From Paraburkholderia sabiae (GTDB lineage Bacteria > Pseudomonadota > Gammaproteobacteria > Burkholderiales > Burkholderiaceae), in assembly GCF_030412785.1 (NCBI RefSeq), contig NZ_CP125296.1, forward strand, positions 1,612,001-1,676,000: a stretch of DNA of 64,000 nt, in the 5' to 3' direction. This document shows, piece after piece, positions 44,018 through 53,273 of the stretch (position 1 is its first letter; every line of letters starts with the position of its first letter). The position numbers and the translations under genes were made by a program. The notes under the pieces were generated by a model. It was not told the origin of the DNA and did no database searches. It saw nothing but the letters and a program-made list of their open reading frames with translations.

Positions 44018-44764
44018 TCAGCGCATGCCGCCGCTCGCGACGATGCGTTCGCCCGTCAGCCAGCCCGAATCGTCAGAAGCGAGGAACACCGCGATCGACG
44101 CGATATCGCGCGGCTGACCCACGCGGCCCAGCGGCGTCTGGCTCACGGCCATCGTTTCGAAATCGGAGCCGACGATGCCTGCTTCGTGCGTGCCTTCCGT
44201 GATCACGATGCCCGGATTGATCGCGTTGACGCGAATCTGTTTCGGCCCGAGTTCGCGCGACAGCACGCCCGTGATCGCGTCGACAGCGCCCTTCGTGCCG
44301 CTATAGACGGCGCTCGTCGGCGGCGTGATCGTGGTGACGACCGAGCTGATGTTGATGATGCTCGCGCCTTCCTTCAGATGCTTGAGCGCCGCTTGCGTCG
44401 TGAGCAGCAGGCCGAGCACGTTGATATTGAACTGGCGGTGGAACTGGTCTTCAGTGAACTCTTCAATCGGCGCGAGTTCGTAGACGCCGGAATTGTTCAC
44501 GAGGATGTCGAGCTTTCCATACGTTTCGACGGCGGCATTGATGATGCCCTCTGCGTCCGCCGCCTTCGACACATCGCCGCCAACCGCGATCGCCTTGCCT
44601 TGCGCTGCTGTAATCTCGGCGACGACTGCATCCGCAGCGGCTTTGCTGCTCGAGTAGTTGACCACCACGGAAGCGCCTTGCGCGGCGAGCGCTTTCGCGA
44701 TTCCCGCGCCGATGCCCTTCGATGCGCCCGTGACGACAGCAACTTTCCCTGCAAGCTTGCTCAT
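44018..44764 (-). CDS. SDR-family oxidoreductase (3-oxoacyl-ACP reductase-like)
   Basis: 248 aa classical SDR: VAVVTGASKGIGAGIAKAL (TGxxxGIG cofactor loop), LDILVNNSGVYEL (NNxG), IINISSVV with the catalytic Ser, YSGTKGAV (YxxxK, catalytic Tyr/Lys), and the C-terminal GWLTGERIVASGG. Basic residues after the glycine motif suggest NADP(H). Substrate unknown. GAGGAAA precedes the ATG. Confidence 0.9.
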   Translation of the reverse strand: MSKLAGKVAVVTGASKGIGAGIAKALAAQGASVVVNYSSSKAAADAVVAEITAAQGKAIAVGGDVSKAADAEGIINAAVETYGKLDILVNNSGVYELAPIEEFTEDQFHRQFNINVLGLLLTTQAALKHLKEGASIINISSVVTTITPPTSAVYSGTKGAVDAITGVLSRELGPKQIRVNAINPGIVITEGTHEAGIVGSDFETMAVSQTPLGRVGQPRDIASIAVFLASDDSGWLTGERIVASGGMR

Positions 44765-45045
44765 GATCTGTTTCCTCAATCGATTCGATACCGTTGAACG
44801 GGGACATGTGCTTCTCGAAGCACACGGCCTGCGATGGAGAGAATGTAGACAGACGATTCGCCGCAATAAAGCGGCTCAGGGCGAATTGACTTGAAGGATC
44901 TGACGAACAATCGACGATGAACGCGTACAGCGAGCCGCTCGCGTGGATTCTAGCGGCGGACGATGAAAGTGCGCGACGAAGGTACGCGAATTGTCCTGCG
45001 GAATGTCGCGCGCAATGTTCAACGTGCGTGACGATGCTGCAATCG
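44765..45045. other. 281-bp intergenic region, nothing assigned
   Basis: Lies between the SDR start and the CBS-BON stop. It holds the SDR promoter region and inverted words around 44807-44822 (CTTCTCGAAG-type), but no convincing gene, FNR box or terminator was seen. Confidence 0.4.
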
Positions 45046-45741
45046 TCACATCAAAGGCATGACGGTCGGATAGCTCAGATGCGCGCGTGCTTCCTTCACG
45101 CCCTTCACTTCGAGCGCGGCAATGCAGAGCGCCTGCTCTTCTTCTTCGGACTGGATCACGCCCCACAGATGCGCGACGCCGTCCTTGACGATGACGTTTT
45201 CTTTCGGCAACGCCCAGCGTTTGCCGCGTAATGCAGCGACGATAGCGTCGGCGATTTCGCGGTCGCTGCCTGATGGACCGTCCTGCGTTTGCTTCGGCGC
45301 GGGCGCACTCGCCAGCGCGCGAATCAGGTTGCCGCGCGTGACGATGCCGACCAGTTCGCCGCTTCGCATCACAGGCACGCGTTTGATCCGGCGCGTCTCC
45401 ATCAATTCGGCGATGTCCGCGACAGGCGTCTGCTCGTCGACGGAAAACACGGTCGTGCTCATCACGTCCTCGACCTTGCGCCCATGTTCCTTGATGAACG
45501 TGCTCGCAAGATCGCGCGTCGTCGAAAACAGTTCGAGCCAGCGCGAGCGCTTCGTTTCGGTTCCCGTCTCGACCCGGTGCAGCAAATCGCCTTCGCTGAC
45601 GATACCCACCAGCGCACCGTCCGCATCCACGACAGGCATGCCGCTGATCCTGCTGTCGACGAGGCGTTGCGCGGCTTCCTGCACGGTCATGTCCGGTTGC
45701 GCACAGATCACGGACGGCGTCATCACATCGATAGCTAACAT
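45046..45741 (-). CDS. CBS-pair plus BON domain protein
   Basis: 231 aa. Two CBS domains (residues ~7-62: VMTPSVICAQPDMTVQEAAQRLVDSRISGMPVVD in parts; ~92-148: VEDVMSTTVFSVDEQTPVADIAELM, RIKRVPVMRSGELVGIVTRGNLI) and a C-terminal BON domain (~160-225: ADAIVAALRGKRWALPKENVIVKDGVAHLWGVI in parts). Probably an adenine-nucleotide sensor. AAGGAG 6 bp before the ATG. An FNR-like box lies between it and the divergent stress-protein gene. Confidence 0.9.
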   Translation of the reverse strand: MLAIDVMTPSVICAQPDMTVQEAAQRLVDSRISGMPVVDADGALVGIVSEGDLLHRVETGTETKRSRWLELFSTTRDLASTFIKEHGRKVEDVMSTTVFSVDEQTPVADIAELMETRRIKRVPVMRSGELVGIVTRGNLIRALASAPAPKQTQDGPSGSDREIADAIVAALRGKRWALPKENVIVKDGVAHLWGVIQSEEEEQALCIAALEVKGVKEARAHLSYPTVMPLM

Positions 45742-45792
45742 GTTGTTCTCCTTGGTACACGACATAGTGTGTGCCGACGTGAGCGTGACGGT

Positions 45793-45806
45793 TTGATTGA
45801 AGTCAA
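45793..45806. promoter_or_regulatory. FNR/ANR-like box
   Basis: TTGAT-TGAA-GTCAA, one mismatch to TTGAT-N4-ATCAA, between the divergent CBS-BON (start 45741) and stress-protein (start 45900) genes. Confidence 0.6.
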
Positions 45807-45899
45807 CCGGATCCGAAGCATGCGATGACGGGCACAAACGCCGCGTGCGAGCGTCTATAGTGAGTGCACGATTCATGTGCATATATCGCGGAGGACATC

Positions 45900-46856
45900 A
45901 TGACCAATCCAGTCGATTTGGAACGCACCACGGACCGCGCATTCCAGCGCGTGCTGCTGGCCGTCGACGGCGGCGAAGCGAGTCTGCGCGCGGCGCAATA
46001 CACGAACGCGCTGTTCAGCGGCCGAGCGTCGATCGCCGCGATATCGGTTGCGCAAAATCCGCGCACGCTGTTTCCGCTCGGCGCGGCGACCCAGGCGTTT
46101 CTCTCCGCCGCACGCGACGAACTGCTCAGCGACGCTCGCGCCGCGTTGCAACGAATCGGCGCGCTGTTTTCCGGTGCGCTCGAAACGGACGTGATCGATC
46201 TGTCGAAGCGCGACGGCGACACGGTGCAGGCGCTGCTCGACACTGCTGCTCACTGGCAGGCGGACCTGATCGTGATGGGCGCACGGCATCATCGCGGGTT
46301 GCTGCGCTGGGTCGAGGGTGCCGTCTCCGAGCCCGTCACGCGGCGCGCGAACAGTTCGCTGCTGCTCGTGCCGGAAAGCTGCCGCGCCCGCACCGACGCG
46401 CCGCCGCAGCGCATCCTGTTCGCGCTCGACGGCAGCGCGAATTCGCTCGGCGCGCTGCGCATGGGCCTTCAGCTTGCATCGGCGGACACGCAGTTGCGTG
46501 CGATCTACGTCGTCGATCGCGCGGTGCATCTGTTCGATATCGCGCCCGTCGACATGCTCGAAAGCGCGTTCCACGAAGAAGGACGCGTGGCGCTCGATCT
46601 CGCCGGGCGCATCTTCGCCAGCGAGGGCCGCACGGCGGAAACCGCGCTCATCGAAACGCACAGAACAGGCGACGACGTGCCGCATGCGATCGTCCGCGAC
46701 GCGGAGCAATGGAACGCCGACCTGGTCGTCGTCGGCACGCATGGACGGCGCGGTGTCGCGCGCTGGTTTCTCGGCAGCGTAGCGACGCGTACGCTAAGGC
46801 TCGCCGATACGCCCGTTCTGCTGGCGCGCGTGCCCGAGTTGACGCAGCCGACCTGA
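45900..46856 (+). CDS. Tandem universal stress protein (two UspA domains)
   Basis: 318 aa. UspA 1 (residues ~14-155: FQRVLLAVDGGEASLRAAQ, LIVMGARHHRGLLRWVEGAV) and UspA 2 (~165-312: QRILFALDGSANSLGALRMG, LVVVGTHGRRGVARWFLGSVATR). The G-x2-G-x9-G-(S/T) ATP-binding motif is clear in the second domain. Cytosolic stress/energy sensor. GGAGG 5 bp before the ATG; FNR-like box upstream. Confidence 0.92.
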   Translation: MTNPVDLERTTDRAFQRVLLAVDGGEASLRAAQYTNALFSGRASIAAISVAQNPRTLFPLGAATQAFLSAARDELLSDARAALQRIGALFSGALETDVIDLSKRDGDTVQALLDTAAHWQADLIVMGARHHRGLLRWVEGAVSEPVTRRANSSLLLVPESCRARTDAPPQRILFALDGSANSLGALRMGLQLASADTQLRAIYVVDRAVHLFDIAPVDMLESAFHEEGRVALDLAGRIFASEGRTAETALIETHRTGDDVPHAIVRDAEQWNADLVVVGTHGRRGVARWFLGSVATRTLRLADTPVLLARVPELTQPT

Positions 46857-46897
46857 GCGGAGCGCGCCGCACGTCGCGAAGAGCGCTTTCCGCGCGC

Positions 46898-46911
46898 TTG
46901 ATCTGCATCAA
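46898..46911 (+). promoter_or_regulatory. Perfect FNR/ANR box
   Basis: TTGAT-CTGC-ATCAA, a perfect dyad, 53 bp before the start of the frameshifted nitroreductase-like gene. Confidence 0.75.
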
Positions 46912-46964
46912 TCCGCCCGGTGCGAAGCATGGGACGATGGACCTACGTTCTTTCGGAGGTCCGC

Positions 46965-47698
46965 ATGCGGAAGATGCCTTCCATGCGCGGACGGCACGCC
47001 ATGACCAAACCGCTTTTCCGCATCGGCGCCGCGCTGCTCAATACGCCCGCGCCACGGCCTGTCGAAGGCACACCCGTTCCCTACATCGGCTTCGCGCCCG
47101 CACATCGCACGGGCGGCATGCCCTTGTTCGACGCGCTCGCCGCGAGGCAGACGTCGCGCGAATTCGCGGAAACGCCGCTCGATCACGGCACGCTCGGCGA
47201 TCTGCTGTGGGCCGCCGACGGCGTCAACCGCGAGCGTGAAGGCGGCCGCACTGCGCCATCGGCGCTCGGTGGCTATGAAATCGATATCTATGTGCTGCTG
47301 GCAAGCGGCGCGTACCGATACGACGTCGCCGCGCACGCACTCACGCTCGTCGCCTGCGCCGATCTGCGCGCGATGACGGGCTATCAGGAGTTCCTCGGCC
47401 ACGCGCCCGTCAATCTCGTCTACGTCGCGGACCTGACGCGCATGCACGACGTGCCGCACGCACAGCGCGAAGCGTTCGCGTCGGCGAGCGCGGGCGCGAT
47501 CCTGCAGAACGTGTACCTGTATTGCGCATCGACGGGACTGGCAGCCGCCGCGCGCGGCTGGATGAATCGCACGGGCTCGCCACCAATCTGAAACTGCCTG
47601 TCGGTTCGGTGGCGCTGCTCGCGCAGACGGTCGGGCATTTCGCTGCCGGACGCGGACCTCGTTCGGCAGATGAAGACTTTGCAACAACGGCGTGCTGA
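46965..47698 (+). pseudogene. Nitroreductase-family gene with a late frameshift
   Basis: From ATG 46965 (GGAGG 5 bp upstream) the frame encodes a SagB-like nitroreductase: FDALAARQTSREFAETPLDHGTLGDLLWAADGVNRE in parts, PSALGGYEIDIYVLL, YQEFLGHAPVNLVYVADLTRM, ASAGAILQNVYLYCASTGLA. After GWMNRT the frame runs into TGSPPI-stop at 47591. The next frame resumes the family sequence (GLATNLKLPVGSVALLAQTVG) and stops at 47698. A one-base deletion near 47571 explains both. Either a real mutation or a sequencing error; the shortened protein lacks only its last ~40 residues. Confidence 0.7.
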
Positions 47699-47731
47699 GC
47701 ACGCACGCCGTTCGACATTCGATCCGTTGAA

Positions 47732-48196
47732 TCAGGCCTCTTCCTGCGGCTCGCTGCCGCGCACCAGCAGCACGGGACATTGCGACATCCGCACGAAGCG
47801 CTCCGCGACGCTGCCGAGCACGAGCCGCTTGACGCCGCGCCGTCCATGCGTGCCGAGCACGACGAGTTCCGCGCCTGTCTTTTCGGCGCAGCGTTGCAGC
47901 GCCTGCGCGACATCGTCGTTCAGTTGCTCCGTTTCGACGAGTTCGGTCTCGCACGCGACACCCGACTGTTTGCAAACAACCTGCACATCTTCCAGTGCGA
48001 TACGTCCGTCGGCACGCAATGCGTCCGTCAACACGACGGGGTCGAAGTATCCGGCATAGCTGAAGAGCGGCGACGTATCGACGATAAAGACGGCATGCAC
48101 CGTCCCGCTCGTCAGCGAGGCCATTTTCACGGCTTCCTGAACCGCCTGCTTCGACGTGTGACTGCCGTCCACGGCCACGAGGATTTTCTTGTACAT
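47732..48196 (-). CDS. Universal stress protein (single UspA domain)
   Basis: 154 aa: YKKILVAVDGSHTSKQAVQEAV, VVLGTHGRRGVKRLVLGSVAERFVRMS and CPVLLVRG, with the complete G-x2-G-x9-G-S ATP loop. GGAG precedes the ATG at 48196. 69 bp downstream of the flavodoxin gene, probably co-transcribed. Confidence 0.93.
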   Translation of the reverse strand: MYKKILVAVDGSHTSKQAVQEAVKMASLTSGTVHAVFIVDTSPLFSYAGYFDPVVLTDALRADGRIALEDVQVVCKQSGVACETELVETEQLNDDVAQALQRCAEKTGAELVVLGTHGRRGVKRLVLGSVAERFVRMSQCPVLLVRGSEPQEEA

Positions 48197-48265
48197 GATG
48201 AGACTCCATGAAATGCGCCAAATGTGGGAGCGCAACGCCGCGCTCCAGAAAAACAGAGGGATTCG

Positions 48266-48793
48266 TCACACGACCCAGTCGGTCTGACCCAGCTTCGCCA
48301 GCCGATGCCGGATCTTCTGGCCGAACCCTTGCCGCTTGGTGCCGTCGATACGCCGGCGCAAGTCGTACGCCGTGATCGCGCAGACGGCCAGCGGCGCCTT
48401 GCCCGCAGCCTTCGCCATCTGATCGAGCGCCGGCTTGCTGCCGCGTCCGCCGAGCGTGCAGAACAGCGCGACATGCCGGATACGCGCGCGCTGTGCCTTC
48501 AGCCAAGCGACGGCCGGCGCGGACGCGCGGCTGGCCCACACAGGCGTGCCGACCACGATGGCGTCGTAGGCGGACAGATCGTGGATGGGCGCCAGTACGC
48601 GGACTTCGCGACGACGCAGCGCATCGAGCAGCGAGCGCACGTAGCCGCGCGCCCCCGAACGCGCGGTGTGTGCGCCTTGTTCGCGGATCGCTTCGATGTC
48701 GGCGCCCAGTTCCGACGCGAGCAGTTCCGCGATGCGCTGCGTCGTGCCGCTGCGCGAGTAGTAGACGACGAGGATCCTGCGTGGCGCGGACAT
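48266..48793 (-). CDS. Flavodoxin-domain protein (HemG-like)
   Basis: 175 aa: ILVVYYSRSGTTQRIAELLASEL (FMN phosphate loop SRSGTTQ), YDAIVVGTPVWASRASAPAV and FCTLGGRGSKPALDQM. Similar in build to protoporphyrinogen oxidase HemG/flavodoxin-like proteins; could supply electrons under low oxygen. An FNR-like box lies 64 bp upstream. Confidence 0.85.
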   Translation of the reverse strand: MSAPRRILVVYYSRSGTTQRIAELLASELGADIEAIREQGAHTARSGARGYVRSLLDALRRREVRVLAPIHDLSAYDAIVVGTPVWASRASAPAVAWLKAQRARIRHVALFCTLGGRGSKPALDQMAKAAGKAPLAVCAITAYDLRRRIDGTKRQGFGQKIRHRLAKLGQTDWVV

Positions 48794-48856
48794 GACGGAT
48801 ACTCCCTTTCTCGCAGTGCCGGTGATGCCAGCTTAAAGGGCAGCCGCGATGCACCG

Positions 48857-48870
48857 CTGATGCAGATCAA
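48857..48870 (-). promoter_or_regulatory. FNR/ANR-like box upstream of the flavodoxin gene
   Basis: CTGAT-GCAG-ATCAA on the + strand, one mismatch to TTGAT-N4-ATCAA. Confidence 0.55.
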
Positions 48871-48879
48871 ACACGCTTA

Positions 48880-49920
48880 TCAGGAAACCTCGATCAGCAC
48901 CTTCAGCGCATGCGTGCTTGCCGCATGGGAAAACGTTTCGTACGCCGCGAGCATGTCGTCGAGCGCGAAGCGATGCGTGATCAGCTGCTTCGGATCGAGC
49001 CGCCCGGCGCGCACGGTTTTCAGCAGCATCGGCGTGCTGACGGTATCGACAAGACGTGTTGTGATCGAGATGTTGCGGTCCCACAGCTTTTCGATGTGCA
49101 GATCGCACTTCACGCCGTGCACGCCGACATTCGCGATCGTGCCGCCCGGCGCGATCAACGCTTCGCACAGTTCGAACGTCGCGGGCACGCCTACGGCTTC
49201 GATCGCGCAGTCCACGCCCGTCGACTCCGTCAGCGCCATGACTTGCGCGACGGCGTCTTCGTGACGATTGTCGATGCAGGCCGTCGCGCCGAAACGCTGC
49301 GCGACTTCGAGCCGGTTCGGGTCGGGATCGATCATGATGATCTGCGCGGGCGAATAGAACTGCGCCGTCAGCAGCGACGCGAGCCCGATCGGCCCCGCGC
49401 CGACGATGGCCACCGTGCTGCCCGGCTGAACCTTGCCGTTGAGCACGCCGCATTCGAAGCCTGTCGGCAGGATGTCGGAGAGCATCACGAGCGCCTCTTC
49501 GTCGAGGCCGGCGGGAATGCGGTAAAGACTCGTCTGCGCATGCGGAGTGCGCACGTATTCGGCCTGCGTGCCGTCGATCCGATTGCCGAGAATCCATCCG
49601 CCCGTCGTGCAATGCGAGTACATGCCGCGCCGGCAATAGTCGCACTGCCCGCACGACGAGATGCACGACACCAGCACGTGATCGCCGACGGCAAGGCCGC
49701 TGACCGCGCTGCCAAGACGGTGCACGACGCCCACGCCCTCATGACCGAGGACGCGCCCCGGTTCGCAGGTCGGCACGTCGCCCTTGAGGATGTGCAGGTC
49801 GGTGCCGCAAATGGTCGTCCGCGTCATGCGGACGATGGCATCCGTCGGCGCGGCGAGTTCGGGCATCGGACGTTCGTCGAGCGACTTCTCGCCGGGACCG
49901 TGATAAACGAGTGCTTTCAT
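48880..49920 (-). CDS. Zinc-dependent alcohol dehydrogenase
   Basis: 346 aa medium-chain dehydrogenase. Catalytic zinc site TTICGTDLHILKGD and GRVLGHEGVGVV, structural zinc cysteines CGQCDYCRRGMYSHC, Rossmann loop VAIVGAGPIGLASLL with an acidic residue (IMIDPD) favouring NAD(H). It oxidises alcohols or reduces aldehydes, a fermentation-type role that fits the anaerobic context. An FNR-like box (49989-50002) lies 69 bp upstream. Confidence 0.92.
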   Translation of the reverse strand: MKALVYHGPGEKSLDERPMPELAAPTDAIVRMTRTTICGTDLHILKGDVPTCEPGRVLGHEGVGVVHRLGSAVSGLAVGDHVLVSCISSCGQCDYCRRGMYSHCTTGGWILGNRIDGTQAEYVRTPHAQTSLYRIPAGLDEEALVMLSDILPTGFECGVLNGKVQPGSTVAIVGAGPIGLASLLTAQFYSPAQIIMIDPDPNRLEVAQRFGATACIDNRHEDAVAQVMALTESTGVDCAIEAVGVPATFELCEALIAPGGTIANVGVHGVKCDLHIEKLWDRNISITTRLVDTVSTPMLLKTVRAGRLDPKQLITHRFALDDMLAAYETFSHAASTHALKVLIEVS

Positions 49921-49988
49921 AAAAGTCCTCCATTGAAGGTATGAAGCAGTTCACACGGAGCAATCTAGGCTTACGCCGGAAGACGTGC

Positions 49989-50002
49989 TTGACGTCGATC
50001 AA
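49989..50002 (-). promoter_or_regulatory. FNR/ANR-like box upstream of the alcohol dehydrogenase
   Basis: TTGAC-GTCG-ATCAA, one mismatch, in the 232-bp divergent region between the dehydrogenase and the 50153 stress-protein gene. Confidence 0.6.
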
Positions 50003-50055
50003 ACGATGCCTACCCTTACCTGATGATAGGCAAACGATGCACGATGCGACACCGC

Positions 50056-50069
50056 TTGATCTGCATCAA
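50056..50069 (+). promoter_or_regulatory. Perfect FNR/ANR box upstream of the 50153 gene
   Basis: TTGAT-CTGC-ATCAA, identical to the box at 46898, 83 bp before the start codon. Confidence 0.75.
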
Positions 50070-50152
50070 TCGAGGCTGCGCGCCGGACCGTAGACTCGAT
50101 TTCATCGCGGGCCGCGGCCCGCCCCACGTCTCTCTGTTCTGGAGCAACGGTG

Positions 50153-50992
50153 ATGAGTTACAAGAACATCCTCGTGCAACTCGATACGGGCGCGCATGCG
50201 CATCCGCGCCTCGAAATCGCGCTGCGTCTCGCGCATCAGTTTCATGCGCAGCTGACGGGTCTTTTCACCACGTACATTCCCGATCCGCACGCGTTCTTCG
50301 TGATGGCGGGCACCGCGTCCTATTACGCGGAGCACGAGCGTCAGCGCAACGAGCGCAGCGCAGCGCTGGAGCGCCTCTTTCATGCGGAAGCGGCGCGCGC
50401 GAAGGTCGAGGCCCGCTGGATCTCCGCGCCCGGCTATGCGAACGACGTCGTGCCGCCGTATGCGCGCCTCGCCGATCTCGTGATCGCGGGACAGGCCGAT
50501 CCGCAAGACCCGGAGTCGTTCATCGCCGATCAGTTCGCCGAGCATCTGCTGATGTCGGCGGGCCGTCCGGTCCTGCTGGTGCCCGCGTGCGGCGCGCACG
50601 CGACGCTCGGGCAACGCGTGCTCGTCGCGTGGGACGGCAGCCGCGAAGCGACGCGCGCGATCCACGACGCGATGCCGTTCCTCTCGCATGCCGCCGACGT
50701 CACGCTGCTCACCGTCAACGCGACGCGCGACGAGCCGCCCGCGTGGCGCATTCCGGGCTCCGACATCGCGCTGACAATCGCGCGTCACGGCGTGAAGGTG
50801 AACGTGCGCGAACTTTCCGCCGACGACGACACCGCGATCGGCGACGTGCTGCTGTCGCAGGCGGCCGAAACGGGCTGCGACATGATCGTGATGGGCGCGT
50901 ACGCGCATTCGCGTTTGCACGAACTCGTGCTCGGCGGCGCGACGCGCACCGTTCTCCAGTCGATGACCGTGCCCGTGCTGCTGTCGCATTGA
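50153..50992 (+). CDS. Universal stress protein
   Basis: 279 aa: SYKNILVQLDTGAHAHPRLEIALRLA in parts, then a second half with VLVAWDGSREATRAIHDAMP and MIVMGAYAHSRLHELVLGGATRTVLQSM. The usual glycine loop is GAYAHSRLHELVLGGAT. ATG 50153 with GGAG upstream; the GTG one codon before is ignored. It forms a tandem with a close paralogue at 51014. Confidence 0.92.
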   Translation: MSYKNILVQLDTGAHAHPRLEIALRLAHQFHAQLTGLFTTYIPDPHAFFVMAGTASYYAEHERQRNERSAALERLFHAEAARAKVEARWISAPGYANDVVPPYARLADLVIAGQADPQDPESFIADQFAEHLLMSAGRPVLLVPACGAHATLGQRVLVAWDGSREATRAIHDAMPFLSHAADVTLLTVNATRDEPPAWRIPGSDIALTIARHGVKVNVRELSADDDTAIGDVLLSQAAETGCDMIVMGAYAHSRLHELVLGGATRTVLQSMTVPVLLSH

Positions 50993-51013
50993 GCACACGA
51001 AAAAGGAACTGAC

Positions 51014-51853
51014 ATGAGCTACAAGACCCTGCTCGTCCATATCGACGATAGCCGCCGAAGCGACACGCGCGTCGCACTCGCGCTCGAACTCGCGCAGCGC
51101 TGGGATGCGCATCTGATTGGCCTGTACGTCGTTTGCCAGGATCTGTTCCGGCCCATCTTCCGGCAGGACAAAACGCTATCGTTCGCGCAGATCGAAGCGC
51201 AGGAAGCGGATCGCCGCGAGAAGGCGGAGAACGCGTTCCTTGCCGCCGCCGAGCGCGCGGGACGCAGCGCCGAGTGGCGCGCGCCGCCCGGACCCGCGCT
51301 CGACGTCGCGATGCTGCATGCGCGGCACGCCGATCTGCTCGTGCTAGGCCAGGAAGATCCGAACGATCCCACCTCGTTCGTCGCGCCGCATTTCGTCGGC
51401 GATCTGGTGCTGGGCGCGGGCCGCCCCGCGCTCGTCCTGCCGTATGCGGGCGAGGTGCGCACGCTCGGTGAAAACGTGCTGGTCGCGTGGGACGGCAGCC
51501 GTGAAGCGGCGCGCGCCGCCGCCGACGCGCTGCCCTTGTTGCAACGGGCGCGCCATGTCGGCATCGAAATCGTGCGCGGGTATGTGCATGGACAGCATCC
51601 CGACGAAGCGCCCGAAGGCATCGACGTCGCCGCGTGGCTCGACGCGCATGGCGTGCGCGCCGCGTTCTCGACGACGCCGCATACCGTCGGCGTCGGCGCG
51701 GGCGCGACGCTGCTCAATCGCGCATCGGACCTGCACGCGGATCTGCTGGTGATGGGCGCGTACGGCCATGCTCGCGCGCGAGAACGCGTGTTCGGCGGCG
51801 TCACGCGCACCATGCTCGAATCGATGACGGTGCCCGTGCTGATGTCGCATTGA
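51014..51853 (+). CDS. Universal stress protein, tandem paralogue
   Basis: 279 aa, same length and plan as its neighbour (SYKTLLVHIDDSRRSDTRVALAL; NVLVAWDGSREAARAAADALP; LLVMGAYGHARARERVFGGVTRTMLESM in parts). AAGGAAC precedes the ATG, 21 bp after the 50153 gene. Co-transcribed with it and probably with the kinase/regulator pair downstream. Confidence 0.92.
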   Translation: MSYKTLLVHIDDSRRSDTRVALALELAQRWDAHLIGLYVVCQDLFRPIFRQDKTLSFAQIEAQEADRREKAENAFLAAAERAGRSAEWRAPPGPALDVAMLHARHADLLVLGQEDPNDPTSFVAPHFVGDLVLGAGRPALVLPYAGEVRTLGENVLVAWDGSREAARAAADALPLLQRARHVGIEIVRGYVHGQHPDEAPEGIDVAAWLDAHGVRAAFSTTPHTVGVGAGATLLNRASDLHADLLVMGAYGHARARERVFGGVTRTMLESMTVPVLMSH

Positions 51854-51890
51854 TGGCATCAAGGGCGAGACGCCATGCGCGTCTCTCGCG

Positions 51891-53273
51891 ATGAAGGCCC
51901 GGATGAAATTCGACGTCGACGTTCCTCGCAAGCCTCGAGCGTTCCCGATCCGGCCGAACGCGCGGCTCGCCGCGCCCGTTGCGTTGAGCGTCGTCGCGTC
52001 TGTGCTCGCCGTTGTCGTCATGCTGGCTGTCGTGGCGTCGGACGGCACCGCTCATACGCGGCCGGCGACGTTCGCGCTGGTCGCGGCGCTGTGCGTGCTG
52101 GCGCTGGCGGGGGCTGTCGTCGGTGCGCTCGGCGCTGCGCGGGCGTCGGCCCTGGCGCTTGCTTCGCCCGAAGCCCGCCGCGACGAAGCACGCATGATGG
52201 GCATCATCCGCTCGTCGATGGAAGCGATCATCACCATCGACGAAGCGCAGAACATCGTGATCTTCAATCCCACCGCCGAGCGCATTTTCGGCGTGCCTGC
52301 CGCGCAAACAATCGGCACGCCGCTCGCACGTTTCATCCCGCAGCGGTTTCGCGACATGCACGCACAGCACGTCGCGCTGTTCGGTGCGACAGGCGTCTCC
52401 GAGCGGCAGATGGGGCATCAGCCCGTGCTCTACGGCCTGCGCGCGAACGGCGAGGAATTTCCGCTCGAAGCCTCCATTTCGCAGATCCGCGAAGACGCCG
52501 GCAAGCTCTATACGGTGATGCTGCGCGACGTGACCGAGCGTGTGAAAGCGGAAGACGCGCTGAGACAGTCGCGCGAAGAACTGCGCCGGCTGTCGGCGAA
52601 TCTTCAGAATGTGCGTGAAGAAGAAAAGACGCGCATCGCGCGCGAATTGCACGACGATCTGGGGCAGCAACTGACCGCGCTGAAAATGGATCTGTCTGCG
52701 CTCGATCACGCGCTGAATCACAGCCTCGCTCCGCCCGAGCACGACGCCGCTGTGCGCCTGCGCGGCATGCTGCGCACGATCGACTCGACGGTGGCGTCGC
52801 TGCGCCGTATCGCCGCCGATCTGCGGCCCGTGATGCTCGACGATCTCGGCCTCTTGCCCGCCATCGACTGGCTCGCGAACGACTTCACGAATCGCTACGG
52901 CATCGAGGTCGAACGGCGTATCGAGGCGAACGACGCGGCCTTCACGAAGGATGCCGCGACCGCGCTGTTCCGCATCGTGCAGGAAGCGCTGACGAATGTC
53001 GCGCGTCACGCGGACGCCACCGTGGTCGACCTGACGTTGCATGTTGCGAGCCAGCACTACGTGCTGCGCATCGCGGATAATGGCCGTGGTGCCGCCGATC
53101 CGCACGCGGGCGCGGGCCCGGCCGAAGACAAGTCGTTCGGGCTGATCGGCGTGCGCGAACGGGCCCATATGCTGGGCGGCGCCGTGCAGATCGATACGGC
53201 CGCGAACGAAGGCTTTGCACTGACGGTCACTTTTCCCTTGCAGGCCGTGCAACAGGAACACACGCATCCATGA
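51891..53273 (+). CDS. PAS-containing NarL-type sensor histidine kinase
   Basis: 460 aa. Two membrane segments in the first ~90 residues (LAAPVALSVVASVLAVVVML; FALVAALCVLALAGAVVGA), a PAS domain (~100-225: MGIIRSSMEAIITIDEAQNIVIFNPTAERIFG in parts, YTVMLRDVTERV), HisKA_3 with the phospho-His at residue 254 (RIARELHDDLGQQLTALKMDL) and a HATPase domain (NVARHADATVVDL, DNGRGA, GLIGVRERAHMLGG). Start ATG 51891; ATG 51903 is equally possible. The stop overlaps its response regulator (ATGA). Confidence 0.93.
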   Translation: MKARMKFDVDVPRKPRAFPIRPNARLAAPVALSVVASVLAVVVMLAVVASDGTAHTRPATFALVAALCVLALAGAVVGALGAARASALALASPEARRDEARMMGIIRSSMEAIITIDEAQNIVIFNPTAERIFGVPAAQTIGTPLARFIPQRFRDMHAQHVALFGATGVSERQMGHQPVLYGLRANGEEFPLEASISQIREDAGKLYTVMLRDVTERVKAEDALRQSREELRRLSANLQNVREEEKTRIARELHDDLGQQLTALKMDLSALDHALNHSLAPPEHDAAVRLRGMLRTIDSTVASLRRIAADLRPVMLDDLGLLPAIDWLANDFTNRYGIEVERRIEANDAAFTKDAATALFRIVQEALTNVARHADATVVDLTLHVASQHYVLRIADNGRGAADPHAGAGPAEDKSFGLIGVRERAHMLGGAVQIDTAANEGFALTVTFPLQAVQQEHTHP

